Assembly: GCF_965263005.1 (NCBI RefSeq)
Contig: NZ_OZ253579.1
Location: forward strand, 2,666,001-2,730,000
Direction: 5' to 3'
Length of the DNA stretch: 64,000 nt
Source: Rariloculus sp965263005
Lineage (GTDB): Bacteria; Pseudomonadota; Gammaproteobacteria; Steroidobacterales; Rariloculaceae
This document shows, piece after piece, positions 25,919 to 34,609 of the stretch (positions are counted from its first letter, which is position 1; every line of letters begins with the position of its first letter). The translations under genes were made by a program, and so were the position numbers. A model generated the notes under the pieces. That model did no database searches. It was not told where the DNA came from and saw nothing but the letters and a program-made list of their open reading frames with translations.

Positions 25919-27571
25919 CTAGTCGTCGACGGGTCTGATGCTGTCCGGTTCAATGACGGCGCCGAACTCCTTTTGTACGGCCCGCACGGTCAAATCGGAC
26001 TCGATGGCCTCGCGCGCTTCGCGCATCCGCTCGTCTTCCCCTGCGAGCCGAACGGCGGCCGGCGTCGGGCGCTGCGGCTGGCCCGCCGTGATCGTGATCC
26101 TGAGCTTGCGTCCCAGGTGCTCGCTCAAGACGCCGGCAAGGCGCTCGCGCAATTGCTGCGTGTTGAACTGCTCCTTGCCGCTCGCGAGCACGAGATCCAG
26201 GTGCGATTCCGTCGCGGAACGCAGTTCACAGTGATCCGCCAGGCGGCGTGCGAGTCCTCTGACGTCGGCGTCCTGCAGCAGCGTGTTCCAGTCCCCGACC
26301 GCATTGTCGAGGTCGCTCGGCGGACTTGCGGGTGATTTGCCGGATGCGCTGCCGGCAGCTTCCGTTCGCGCCTGACTTGCGAGCGGTTTCGCCGATGCGC
26401 TCCCGCCAGGCGCCGCGTCGCTCGTCTTGCCGCGCCCGCCGGGGGCCGCGTCCGCCGGGGGCCTGGCCCCTGCGGGCACAGGCTCCGAATCCCGCGCCGG
26501 ACGAAATGCGAGCATTCTCAACAACGTCATCTCGAAGCCCGTTCGCTCGTCGCGGCACACCGCCAGGTCGCGGCTCCCCTGCACCGCGATCTGATAGTAG
26601 AGCTGGGCGTCCTCGGGAGACACGCGCTCGGCCAACGCCACAAGCGCTTCCGGATCCTCCTCGCTCTTGCGTCCCTCGACAAGCTGCAGCACGGCGATCC
26701 GCTGCAGCGCGCTCATGAACTCATCGAGCACGGCGCCATAGCTAGGAGCAAGCTCGTCGAGCCGGTCCACTTCGGCCAACAGCGCCACTCCATCCTCGTC
26801 CGCCAGTGCCTCGATCATTGCCAGTACGTGACCGCGGTCGATGGTGCCAAGCATTGCGTTAATCTCGGCCAGCCTGATTGCGCCGCCGCCGAAAGCGATG
26901 CCCTGATCCAGCAGGCTCAATGCATCGCGCATGCTGCCATGCGCTGCCGTCGCGATGGACTTGAGCCCGTCGTCCTCGGCGGCGACACCCTCTTCGGCGC
27001 AGATTGTCCGCAACTGACCATGGATCTGGGCACGCGTGAGTTTCTTGAGGTTGAACTGAAGACAGCGCGACAACACGGTCACGGGCAGCTTCTGAGGATT
27101 GGTCGTCGCAAAGAGGAACTTGACGTGGGGCGGCGGCTCCTCGAGCGTCTTGAGGAGCGCATTGAACGAGTGGCCCGACAGCATATGGACTTCGTCGATC
27201 AGATAGACTTTGAAGCGGCCGTGCGTCGGCATGTACTGGACGTTGTCGAGCAGTTCCCGCGTGTCGTCAACGCGCGTTCGCGATGCCGCATCGACCTCGA
27301 TCAAATCGACGAAGCGGCCTTCATCGATCGCGACGCAGGCATCGCAGACGCCGCACGGCTCCGCGGCAACGCCATCGGCGCAGTTCAGCGCCTTGGCCAG
27401 AATTCTCGCGATCGTCGTCTTGCCGACGCCGCGCGTGCCGGCGAACAGGTACGCATGGTGCAGCCGTTCAGCGGCAAGCGAGTTGACGAGCGCCTGCACG
27501 ACGTGCGATTGGCCAACCAGTGCGTCGAAGCGCCGAGGCCGCCACTTGAGTGCCAGGACCGTATAACTCAC
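25919..27571 (-). CDS. dnaX: DNA polymerase III subunit tau (gamma/tau)
   Basis: 550 residues. AAA+ clamp-loader ATPase with Walker A GTRGVGKTTIARILAKALN, a four-cysteine zinc module (CADGVAAEPCGVCDAC), Walker B VYLIDEVHML and sensor 1 LFATTNP. An Ala/Pro-rich linker from about residue 360 to 420 leads to the C-terminal domain that binds the polymerase alpha subunit. I saw no A-rich slippery site that would produce a separate gamma product by frameshifting. It is the first gene of dnaX-ybaB-recR-hinT, just downstream of the SRP RNA gene. Confidence 0.95.
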   Translation of the reverse strand: MSYTVLALKWRPRRFDALVGQSHVVQALVNSLAAERLHHAYLFAGTRGVGKTTIARILAKALNCADGVAAEPCGVCDACVAIDEGRFVDLIEVDAASRTRVDDTRELLDNVQYMPTHGRFKVYLIDEVHMLSGHSFNALLKTLEEPPPHVKFLFATTNPQKLPVTVLSRCLQFNLKKLTRAQIHGQLRTICAEEGVAAEDDGLKSIATAAHGSMRDALSLLDQGIAFGGGAIRLAEINAMLGTIDRGHVLAMIEALADEDGVALLAEVDRLDELAPSYGAVLDEFMSALQRIAVLQLVEGRKSEEDPEALVALAERVSPEDAQLYYQIAVQGSRDLAVCRDERTGFEMTLLRMLAFRPARDSEPVPAGARPPADAAPGGRGKTSDAAPGGSASAKPLASQARTEAAGSASGKSPASPPSDLDNAVGDWNTLLQDADVRGLARRLADHCELRSATESHLDLVLASGKEQFNTQQLRERLAGVLSEHLGRKLRITITAGQPQRPTPAAVRLAGEDERMREAREAIESDLTVRAVQKEFGAVIEPDSIRPVDD

Positions 27572-27604
27572 GGGATGTGCTGTTCGCTCTCGTCCAACAA
27601 TAAA

Positions 27605-27709
27605 GTCCGCGCCAGCCCGACCCCGGCACCCGACCGGGCCGCTACCGCTGCTCCCTTCCGGGCCTGACGGGGTTCGCGGCTGATCGTCGCGGGGGAACCG
27701 ACGCGGACC
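27605..27709 (-). ncRNA. ffs: Signal recognition particle 4.5S RNA
   Basis: On the minus strand the conserved SRP domain IV apical motif reads GTCAGGCCCGGAAGGGAGCA, matching the GGUCAGGUCCGGAAGGAAGCAGC consensus. The ends pair (GGTCCGCG with CGCGGAC), giving one long hairpin of about 105 nt. The gene lies 33 bp upstream of dnaX, a common gammaproteobacterial arrangement. Exact ends are estimated from the pairing. Confidence 0.93.
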
Positions 27710-27834
27710 CGGCGTACTTTACCAACCGCGGCCATTCGGCGCACCAGCGGCGTCGCAACGGCGCAAGATTGCCAATTGCAAGGCCGATTTGGTTTACGCT
27801 ACGCTCCGCGCAGCCATGGAAGGCGCGCGGTGCC

Positions 27835-27925
27835 GGAGAGGTGGCCGAGTGGTCGAAGGCGCTTGATTGGAGTTCAAGTAGGCGGTTCTACCGTCTCGTG
27901 GGTTCGAATCCCACCCTCTCCGCCA
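27835..27925 (+). tRNA. tRNA-Ser (anticodon GGA)
   Basis: A class II tRNA of 91 nt with CCA encoded. The acceptor stem GGAGAGG pairs with CCTCTCC (27915-27921), with discriminator G27922 and CCA at 27923-27925. The anticodon stem-loop CTTGA-TTGGAGT-TCAAG presents GGA. The long variable arm and the T loop GGTTCGAATCC are standard. Confidence 0.96.
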
Positions 27926-27931
27926 ATCACC

Positions 27932-27962
27932 AAAAAATGCCCCGCAAGGGGTGTTTTGTTGT
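27932..27962 (+). terminator. Rho-independent terminator of tRNA-Ser
   Basis: CCCC-GCAA-GGGG hairpin flanked by an A-run before and TGTTTTGTT after, starting six bases beyond the tRNA CCA end. Confidence 0.85.
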
Positions 27963-28293
27963 CCAGGCTCGCTCACGTCGTGCGATAGGCCCCGTCGAGA
28001 AACAGCATATGAAAATGAGTGCTCAGATTGAGCGCAAAGCCGAAACGCTGAATCAGGCTGACGGCGCCGGTCGCCGCGGTGGCGCAGGGTCCGAGGCTGG
28101 GGATCGCCGGCCGAGCAGAGCCCGAGCAGGGCAGGAAGGCCGGTTCATCGCCGACCCCGCGCTGGCCATAGGGCCTTTGAAAGTGTCAAAATACGCTTGT
28201 TTTCTCTTGAAGGCATCGCGGACGTGAGCCGTCCGGAAGGTGTCGCCGATGTTTCTGGTGCGACAAGCGCTCAGTCAATCAGTGGGGGAACTC
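27963..28293. other. Intergenic region before the DUF1592 gene
   Basis: No convincing gene. A perfect five-base inverted repeat, TTTGA-aagtg-TCAAA (28176-28190), lies about 100 bp before the next start in an AT-richer patch. It overlaps a TTGAAA -35-like hexamer and could be an operator or promoter part. Confidence 0.35.
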
Positions 28294-30720
28294 GTGAATA
28301 GCAGACTACTCGCAGTTGCCGCGGTCGCCGCGTCCGCCCTGTGTGCCTGCACTGGAGGGGAACCGCCCGAGCCCGCAGCGCCGGCTGCCGAGACGCCGAC
28401 GCTCGCCGCATCGACGGCCTCCGTCCAGGCGGAGCCGCCGGTTGCGGAATATCGTGCACTCCTGGACCAGTACTGCGTTATATGCCACTTCCCGCAGGGC
28501 GCGGCCCAGCAGACCGGGCTGTTCCTGGACGAACTGGATATTGCCAGCCTGCCGGATCACCCTGAAACCACCGAAACAATCATCCGGAAGCTGCGGGCAG
28601 GATTGATGCCGCCGTACCCGTTCCCGCGCCCGGAACCGGAAACGCTCGACGGACTCGCGGTCTGGATGGAGACTGAAATCGATAGCAACGCCGAAACGCA
28701 TCTCCCGGCCCCGGGCCTTCACCGGCTGAACCGCACCGAATACACGAACGCTATCCGCGATCTGCTGGCTCTCAATGTCGACGCCACGAGCTTTCTGCCC
28801 CCGGACGACTCCAGTCACGGCTTCGACAACATGGCCGGGACCCTGACCACGTCGCCGGCGTTGATGGCAGCGTATCTCTCGGCCGCGGGCAAGACCGCCC
28901 GCCTGGCGATCGGCACCGAGACCGCCCCCACCCTGGCCGTGTTCGACGTGCCGCATGACACCTCCCAGAACACTCATATCGAAGGGCTGCCTTTCGGCAC
29001 ACGCGGCGGCATGCTGATCGAGCACGAGTTTCCGGCCGACGGTGAATACGTCTTCACGGTCAAGGGGATGACCGGCTATTTCACACGCGTCCTCGGCAAC
29101 GTCGGCGGCGAGCAACTCGAGGTCACGATCGATGGCGCGCGCGTGTACCTGTACGACTGGGATTCGGAGATCGGAAACACGGAAGGCAACGGGGGGCGGA
29201 CACCACCGATCCCGATCACGGCCGGTTTCCACAAGGTCGGCGTGACGTTCATCGTCACCAGCGACCTGCCCGACACCGGACTCAACAAGTCGTTTGTTCG
29301 AACCATGAACTCGCCGGGTGCGATCTCAGGCTACACGTTCTACCCGCACGTCGGCCAGGTCTTCATCGAAGGGCCGTTCAACGGCCGTCCGGCCTCCGGC
29401 ACGCAGAGCCGTGAGAAGATTTTCGAGTGCTACCCGGAAAGCACCGGCGAGGAAGGCGAGTGCGCGCGCCAGATCATTTCGACGCTGCTAGGCAGAGCCT
29501 TCCGCCGCCCCGCCACCGATGCCGACCTCGAGATGATGATGGACTTCTTCCTGACCGGACGCGAAGAAGGCGGGAGCTTCGATTACGGCATCGAGGCGAC
29601 GCTGCAGCGCATCCTGGCGGACCCGGAATTCATCTACCGTTCCGAAATCGAACCGACCGAGGTCGCGGCAGGTATGCCTTACCGGCTCAGCGGCCTCGAA
29701 CTGGCCTCGCGCCTCTCGTTCTTCCTCTGGAGCAGCATTCCGGACGATGAGTTGGTCCAGCTTGCCTCCCAGGGCCGCCTGCACGAACCCGAGGTGCTCC
29801 AGCAGCAAGTCCAGCGGATGATCGCCGACCCGCGTTCGGCTGCATTCGTCGAGAACTACACGGGGCAATGGTTGAACGTTCGCGGCATGGCGGCCAGCGA
29901 GCCGGTCGTGGAGATGTTTCCGGACTTTGACAGTACGCTTCGCGAAGCATTCCGGCGCGAGATCGAACTGTTCTTCGGCAGCGTTATTCAGGAAGACCGC
30001 AGCATCCTGGACTTGCTGACGGCCGATTACACGTTCGTCAACGAGCGGCTCGCCAGGCACTACGGGATCCCCGACGTTTACGGATCGCAGTTCCGCCGCG
30101 TGAACCTTGGACCGGAGCTGGACATGCGGCGCGGGCTGCTGGGCAAGGGCGCCCTGCTGACAATCACGTCCGAGGCCGCCCGCACGTCGCCGGTCAAGAG
30201 GGGCAAGTGGTTCCTGGAAACGTTCCTGGGCGTCAGTCCTCCCGATCCGCCTCCGGGAGTGGAGACCGACCTGACCCCGAAGGCAGGCGAAGCGCCGCAA
30301 ACGCTGCGGGCGCGGTTGGAAGCGCATCGCACCGACCCGGTATGCGCCTCGTGCCACACGATCTTCGAGCCGATGGGAATCGCCCTGGAGAACTTCGACG
30401 CCGTCGGAAAGTGGCGGACCGAAGATGCCGGCAGCCCGATCGATCCCACCGGCTTCGCTCCCGACGGGACGCGTCTGGAAGGCGTCCAGAGCCTGAGGGA
30501 ACTCCTGGTGCGCTACGGCGATCAGTTCGCTCAGGTCGTCACCGAAAAACTGCTGGCCTATGCCATGGGCCGCGGCGTGGAGTACGAGGACAGTCCGCTC
30601 GTCCGGTCGGTCACGCGAAACGCGGCCGAGAACGACTATCGATTCTCGTCGCTGGTCATGGGAGTCATCCAGAGCCCGGCCTTCACCATGAACATGAAAA
30701 CCGCTGCGAGTGAGGAGTAA
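28294..30720 (+). CDS. Lipoprotein di-haem cytochrome of the DUF1592/DUF1588/DUF1585 type
   Basis: 808 residues from a GTG preceded by GGGGGAA. A lipoprotein signal ends ASALCAC. A haem site CVICH is near residue 60, followed by the DUF1587 segment (HRLNRTEYTNAIRDLLAL), a beta-rich carbohydrate-binding-like insertion, DUF1595 (LLGRAFRRPATDADLEMM), DUF1592 (LQRILADPEFIYRSE), DUF1588 (LLGKGALLTITSEAARTSP) and a second haem motif CASCH in the DUF1585 region. Such proteins, common in planctomycetes, acidobacteria and some gammaproteobacteria, are predicted periplasmic oxidoreductases with unknown substrates. The DUF1552 gene starts four bases after its stop, and the ankyrin gene follows. Confidence 0.9.
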   Translation: MNSRLLAVAAVAASALCACTGGEPPEPAAPAAETPTLAASTASVQAEPPVAEYRALLDQYCVICHFPQGAAQQTGLFLDELDIASLPDHPETTETIIRKLRAGLMPPYPFPRPEPETLDGLAVWMETEIDSNAETHLPAPGLHRLNRTEYTNAIRDLLALNVDATSFLPPDDSSHGFDNMAGTLTTSPALMAAYLSAAGKTARLAIGTETAPTLAVFDVPHDTSQNTHIEGLPFGTRGGMLIEHEFPADGEYVFTVKGMTGYFTRVLGNVGGEQLEVTIDGARVYLYDWDSEIGNTEGNGGRTPPIPITAGFHKVGVTFIVTSDLPDTGLNKSFVRTMNSPGAISGYTFYPHVGQVFIEGPFNGRPASGTQSREKIFECYPESTGEEGECARQIISTLLGRAFRRPATDADLEMMMDFFLTGREEGGSFDYGIEATLQRILADPEFIYRSEIEPTEVAAGMPYRLSGLELASRLSFFLWSSIPDDELVQLASQGRLHEPEVLQQQVQRMIADPRSAAFVENYTGQWLNVRGMAASEPVVEMFPDFDSTLREAFRREIELFFGSVIQEDRSILDLLTADYTFVNERLARHYGIPDVYGSQFRRVNLGPELDMRRGLLGKGALLTITSEAARTSPVKRGKWFLETFLGVSPPDPPPGVETDLTPKAGEAPQTLRARLEAHRTDPVCASCHTIFEPMGIALENFDAVGKWRTEDAGSPIDPTGFAPDGTRLEGVQSLRELLVRYGDQFAQVVTEKLLAYAMGRGVEYEDSPLVRSVTRNAAENDYRFSSLVMGVIQSPAFTMNMKTAASEE

Positions 30721-30724
30721 GGCA

Positions 30725-32074
30725 ATGTTCATTACCAAAAAATCCATACCACGACGCACGCTGCTGCGCGGCGCCGGCGCGGCGCTCGGACTCCCCCTGC
30801 TCGACGCGATGGTGCCCGCCGCGACAGTGCTGGCGCAGACGGCCGCTTCCGGCCCGCGTCGATTCTTTGCGGGCTTCGTCCCTCACGGTGCGGCACCGGG
30901 TTACTGGGTTCCCGAGAAAGAAGGCCCGCTAGCCGCAGAGCTGCCGTTCACCTGGAAGCCCCTGGAGCCGTACCGAGACAACCTGACGATCCTCACTGGC
31001 CTGCATGCCACCTCCTCGGAGCCGCCCCCGGGCGAAACAGGCGCCGATCACTGGGTGGCCGCGGCTTTCCTGTGTGCCGAGAAGCCGAAGAAAACCGCGG
31101 GCGCTGATGTCCACGCCGGCCACACCATCGACCAGATCATTGCCGAAAAGATCGGCCGGGAAACGCTCCTGCCCTCGGTGGAAATGTCGGTCGAGGATCC
31201 CGGTTCGGGCTCGAGCAACTGCGGTGAAGGTTACAGTTGCGTGTATACGAACACGTTCTCCTGGGCGTCACCGACGACGCCGCTGCCGATGGAGTTGAAC
31301 CCGCAGGTCGTGTTCGAGCGCATGTTTGGAAGCGGAAGCACGCCCGAACAGCGCGTGGCGCGCCGCCAGCGGAACCAGAGCATCCTGGACTCGATCAACG
31401 CCAAGATCTCCAGTCTTCGTAAAGAGATCAGCGTTCCGGACCGTTCGCGTCTGGATAATTTCACCGAGAACGTACGGGAGATCGAGCGCCGGCTTCAGAT
31501 CGCCGCCAACGCAACAACAACGGCGCCCGAAGGTTTCGCCGTGCCTCCCGGCATTCCGCAGTCCTTCGACGAGCACATCAAGCTGATGTTCGACCTGCTG
31601 GCTTTGGGGTTCCAGGCCGATATTACCCGTGTGGCCACGTTGCTCTTCGCGCGCGATCTTACTGGCCGCGTCTATCCGGAAAGCGAAGCCCCCACACTCG
31701 GCTTCCATGGCGGGTCGCATCACGGCGAGGATCCGCAGCGGATCGACCAACTCTCCAAGATCAACCAGTACCACGTCAAGATGCTGGCGCATTTTGTCGA
31801 CAAGCTGGCCAAGACCGAGGATGGCGACGGCAGCCTGCTCGACCATTCGCTGCTCCTCTACGGGAGCAACATGGGGAATCCCAACCAGCACCTGCATTAC
31901 GATGTGCCGCACGTGCTTCTCGGTGGCAACCACGGGCTCATGAAAGGCGGGCGCCACCTGGCGTACCCCACGAAGACCGTACCTACAGGCAACTTGCTGG
32001 TGAGCCTGCTGGATCAGTTCGATATTCACAGGGAGAGCATCGGCGACAGTACGGGACGGCTGGAGAACATATAG
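30725..32074 (+). CDS. DUF1552 Tat-exported protein (sulfatase/DUF1501-like fold)
   Basis: 449 residues. The N-terminus (KKSIPRRTLLRGAGAALGL) is a twin-arginine signal. The body has DUF1552 features: FFAGFVPHGAAPGYWVPE, then SVEMSVEDPGSGSSNCGEGYSC, and a C-terminal DHSLLLYGSNMGNPNQHLHYD and HLAYPTKTVPTGNLLVSLL. The family always accompanies DUF1592 proteins and may be its catalytic or structural partner in the periplasm. It shares spacing and strand with both neighbours. Confidence 0.88.
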   Translation: MFITKKSIPRRTLLRGAGAALGLPLLDAMVPAATVLAQTAASGPRRFFAGFVPHGAAPGYWVPEKEGPLAAELPFTWKPLEPYRDNLTILTGLHATSSEPPPGETGADHWVAAAFLCAEKPKKTAGADVHAGHTIDQIIAEKIGRETLLPSVEMSVEDPGSGSSNCGEGYSCVYTNTFSWASPTTPLPMELNPQVVFERMFGSGSTPEQRVARRQRNQSILDSINAKISSLRKEISVPDRSRLDNFTENVREIERRLQIAANATTTAPEGFAVPPGIPQSFDEHIKLMFDLLALGFQADITRVATLLFARDLTGRVYPESEAPTLGFHGGSHHGEDPQRIDQLSKINQYHVKMLAHFVDKLAKTEDGDGSLLDHSLLLYGSNMGNPNQHLHYDVPHVLLGGNHGLMKGGRHLAYPTKTVPTGNLLVSLLDQFDIHRESIGDSTGRLENI

Positions 32075-32111
32075 CAGCATGAATCGACGGCGTATTGGGG
32101 GAAGGCGACGT

Positions 32112-33914
32112 ATGCTGGGAATAAGAACAGTTGCGCTGGCGTTGATCCTCACGTCCGCAAACCTTGCCGTCGCGCAGCCCGAGGTGGCGGATGCCGCGAT
32201 GCAGCGCGATAACGCACAGGTGCGCCGCCTGGTGCAGGACGGCGCCGACGTGAATTTGGGTCAAGCCGACGGCGCCACGGCGTTGCACTGGGCGGCCTAC
32301 CACGGTAATGCGGACCTGGCCGAGCTGTTGCTCGAGGCCGGCGCCGACGCTTCAGCGGCAAATCGTAACGGCTCGACACCGATGTGGCTGGCGGCGAGCC
32401 AGGGCGACGCGACGATGATCGAGACTCTGCTGGAGGGCGGCGCGGATGCCAACGAGCAGCTCCCACTCGAACGCAGACCTCTGACGCTGGCCGCGCGCGC
32501 AGGCAGCATGGATGCGGTCGGCGTGCTGCTGGACCACGGCGCGGACCCGAACGCCAGTGAAAACGAACGCGGGACGACCGCTTTGATGCAAGCCGCCGAC
32601 CAAGGCCATGCCGACGTCATGGCTGTGTTGATCGAACGCGGTGCCGATGTCGCAGCCGGTTCGGCCCCGGTCTTCCGCGGCGGGCGCACGGCAGCGCTGG
32701 GGAAATCCGGGGACCCTCGGCGAGCCGTACGGCGGCAAGTCATCGCCGTCCTGTGCGAGCAGGAATCTCCGGATCTCGGCACGCTGAGCGCACTGACTGC
32801 GCTGGGGAGTGGAAACACTGAAGATGCGCTGTTGACGAACGTCGGCGGGCCGGATATTGGGGCCGATGACGCCTGCAGCAATCAGCGCGAATCCATTATT
32901 TTTACGGGTGGAGGGCGCAACAGGGACGACCGGGAACCCGACGGCGGCGAGTTGACGCCGCTGGTGTACGCGGCCCGTTCCAGAGCAATTGACGCCGCGC
33001 ACGTCTTGCTGGAAGCCGGGGCCGACGTGAACCAGGTCACCCGCTATGGCTGGAGCCCGCTGCTGGCGGCAACACAGAACCGAAACTATCAGATGGGGAA
33101 ATTCCTCATCGAGCGCGGGGCCGATGTCAATATCGCCAACAAGGGCGGTTGGACGCCGTTGTACCTGGCGACAGACAATCGCAACCTCGAGGGTGGCGAC
33201 TACCCCACGCGCACGCCCGATATGGACGGTCTGGAGTACATCAAGCTCCTCCTCGAAGAAGGCGCAAATCCCAATGCCCGGATGATCGAGAGCACGGAGA
33301 CCCGGACGGTCTTCACCAACCAGTGGCTGGACGAGAATGGGGCGACCGCCTTCCTGAGGGCCTCCCAATCCGGCGACATCGAGTTGATGCACCTCCTGCT
33401 CGAGTACGGCGCTGATCCGCATATCTATACCGAGCTCGGTGTGACGCCGCTGTCGGTGGCCGCCGGTATCGGTTGGGTCGAAGGCATCACGAGCGAGTGG
33501 TCGACCGAGCAGACGGTTGAAGCCGTGAAGCTGTTGGTCGAGCTGGGGATAGATCCCGACTACCAGGCCGACACGGGCCGCGTCGCCCTGCATGGCGCGG
33601 CTCACAAGGGAGCCACCGAGGTCGTGCGAATTCTCGTTGAAGCGGGCGCTCGGATGGACATCCGCGACTTCGGGAATACCGACAACCGAGGGAGTCCCGA
33701 GCTCGCAGCACGCACATGGGTGCCGATCGATTACGCGGATGGTCTGGTTCGGGTCGGAGTCCAGTCCGCCATTGCTCATCCTGAAACGGCCGAAGTACTC
33801 CGCACACTGATGGAAGAAGCGGGTCTCGAGACGCCACCTGCCGGCCGCACGCTGGAATCGATCTGCATCGTCGAGGTCTGCTCGGCGGACTACAATCCGA
33901 TCGAGTACAACTAA
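32112..33914 (+). CDS. Exported ankyrin-repeat protein
   Basis: 600 residues from the ATG at 32112 (GGAAGG upstream). An ATG at 32079 would add 11 residues before the signal peptide MLGIRTVALALILTSANLAVAQ. Ten to eleven ankyrin repeats follow, for example DGATALHWAAYHGNADLAEL, NGSTPMWLAASQGDATMIET and TGRVALHGAAHKGATEVVRI. An interrupting segment of about 100 residues near the middle has no repeat character. The C-terminus carries two Cys (SICIVEVCSADYNP). Exported ankyrin proteins are protein-binding scaffolds. It is the third member of the DUF1592-DUF1552-ankyrin operon. Confidence 0.9.
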   Translation: MLGIRTVALALILTSANLAVAQPEVADAAMQRDNAQVRRLVQDGADVNLGQADGATALHWAAYHGNADLAELLLEAGADASAANRNGSTPMWLAASQGDATMIETLLEGGADANEQLPLERRPLTLAARAGSMDAVGVLLDHGADPNASENERGTTALMQAADQGHADVMAVLIERGADVAAGSAPVFRGGRTAALGKSGDPRRAVRRQVIAVLCEQESPDLGTLSALTALGSGNTEDALLTNVGGPDIGADDACSNQRESIIFTGGGRNRDDREPDGGELTPLVYAARSRAIDAAHVLLEAGADVNQVTRYGWSPLLAATQNRNYQMGKFLIERGADVNIANKGGWTPLYLATDNRNLEGGDYPTRTPDMDGLEYIKLLLEEGANPNARMIESTETRTVFTNQWLDENGATAFLRASQSGDIELMHLLLEYGADPHIYTELGVTPLSVAAGIGWVEGITSEWSTEQTVEAVKLLVELGIDPDYQADTGRVALHGAAHKGATEVVRILVEAGARMDIRDFGNTDNRGSPELAARTWVPIDYADGLVRVGVQSAIAHPETAEVLRTLMEEAGLETPPAGRTLESICIVEVCSADYNPIEYN

Positions 33915-33931
33915 GTGCCCTGCAACCCGGA

Positions 33932-33958
33932 ACCTGGACCGGTTCTCGGGTACCAGGT
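33932..33958 (+). terminator. Hairpin after the ankyrin gene (terminator or attenuator, no U-tract)
   Basis: ACCTGG-ACC pairs with GGT-CCAGGT around an eight-base loop, with one bulged A, in the 67-bp gap before the next gene. There is no T-run, so intrinsic termination is doubtful. Confidence 0.35.
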
Positions 33959-33981
33959 CACAGTTAACCGAATGAAAATAC

Positions 33982-34560
33982 ATGATTGACCGCAGAATCA
34001 TCCTGAAGCTGGGCGGAGCAGGTGTGATGGGAGCGATCCTGGATCTACCGGGGCAGCGTTTCCATGCGACCAGTGTCAGTTCGCATGACTCGCGTCGCAG
34101 AGCTGTTTTTGACGAACGATTTGAGGACAGCCTGGCCTTCGCCGGAGAACTCAACCGACTCGGAGTAGTTGCCTCCGGGATTCGCGGTGACGTTGCCGAG
34201 CTATGGTACGAAGACCTGCGCAGCCACCTGCGGGAGGGACCTGCGCCCATCGTCGGGCTAACGGATCGAACGGCACTGTTCTGTCTGGAGGAGTTGGTTC
34301 GAGATGTCGGCCTGAAGGTGTTCTTCAGGGTTGATCATCTGATTGACCGGAATGGACATGTCCTGCATCGAGGCGTTGGACCCGCGTCGTTGGTGGAAGC
34401 CGTTCGCTCTCTCGCACCCCGACCGGGTTTCGGGCAGATCATGGCTCGACTGGCCAGTCATGTCGATTTGGACGAGACCGGCGACACCGCTGCTGTAAAG
34501 CGAACTGGCCCCCATTCTCCGGCGGGTCGGACCGCACTCGTGTCGTGGGTGATCGCCTAA
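33982..34560 (+). CDS. Protein of unknown function with Tat-like N-terminus
   Basis: 192 residues. The N-terminus DRRIILKLGGAGVMGAILDL resembles a twin-arginine signal. The rest (ERFEDSLAFAGELNRLGVVA, LWYEDLRSHLREGPAPIVGLTD, VGLKVFFRVDHLIDRNGHV) has no family I recognise. It shares the lower GC and looser codon usage of the two genes that follow, and precedes the flavoprotein gene by 49 bp, so it probably travelled with them and may be an assembly or accessory factor of the flavocytochrome. Confidence 0.65.
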   Translation: MIDRRIILKLGGAGVMGAILDLPGQRFHATSVSSHDSRRRAVFDERFEDSLAFAGELNRLGVVASGIRGDVAELWYEDLRSHLREGPAPIVGLTDRTALFCLEELVRDVGLKVFFRVDHLIDRNGHVLHRGVGPASLVEAVRSLAPRPGFGQIMARLASHVDLDETGDTAAVKRTGPHSPAGRTALVSWVIA

Positions 34561-34609
34561 CGGCCATTGGATGAATAGGCAAGGATCGGCGCAATAGAGG
34601 ACTTTCGAT

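Noticed and set aside
25919..27571. Programmed frameshift giving a gamma form of dnaX
   Set aside because: No A-AAA-AAG-like slippery run is present in the expected part of the gene.
32352..34250. Long open frame antisense to the ankyrin gene
   Set aside because: Its Arg/Ala-rich sequence is a mirror of GC-rich coding on the other strand, and the ankyrin gene is certain.
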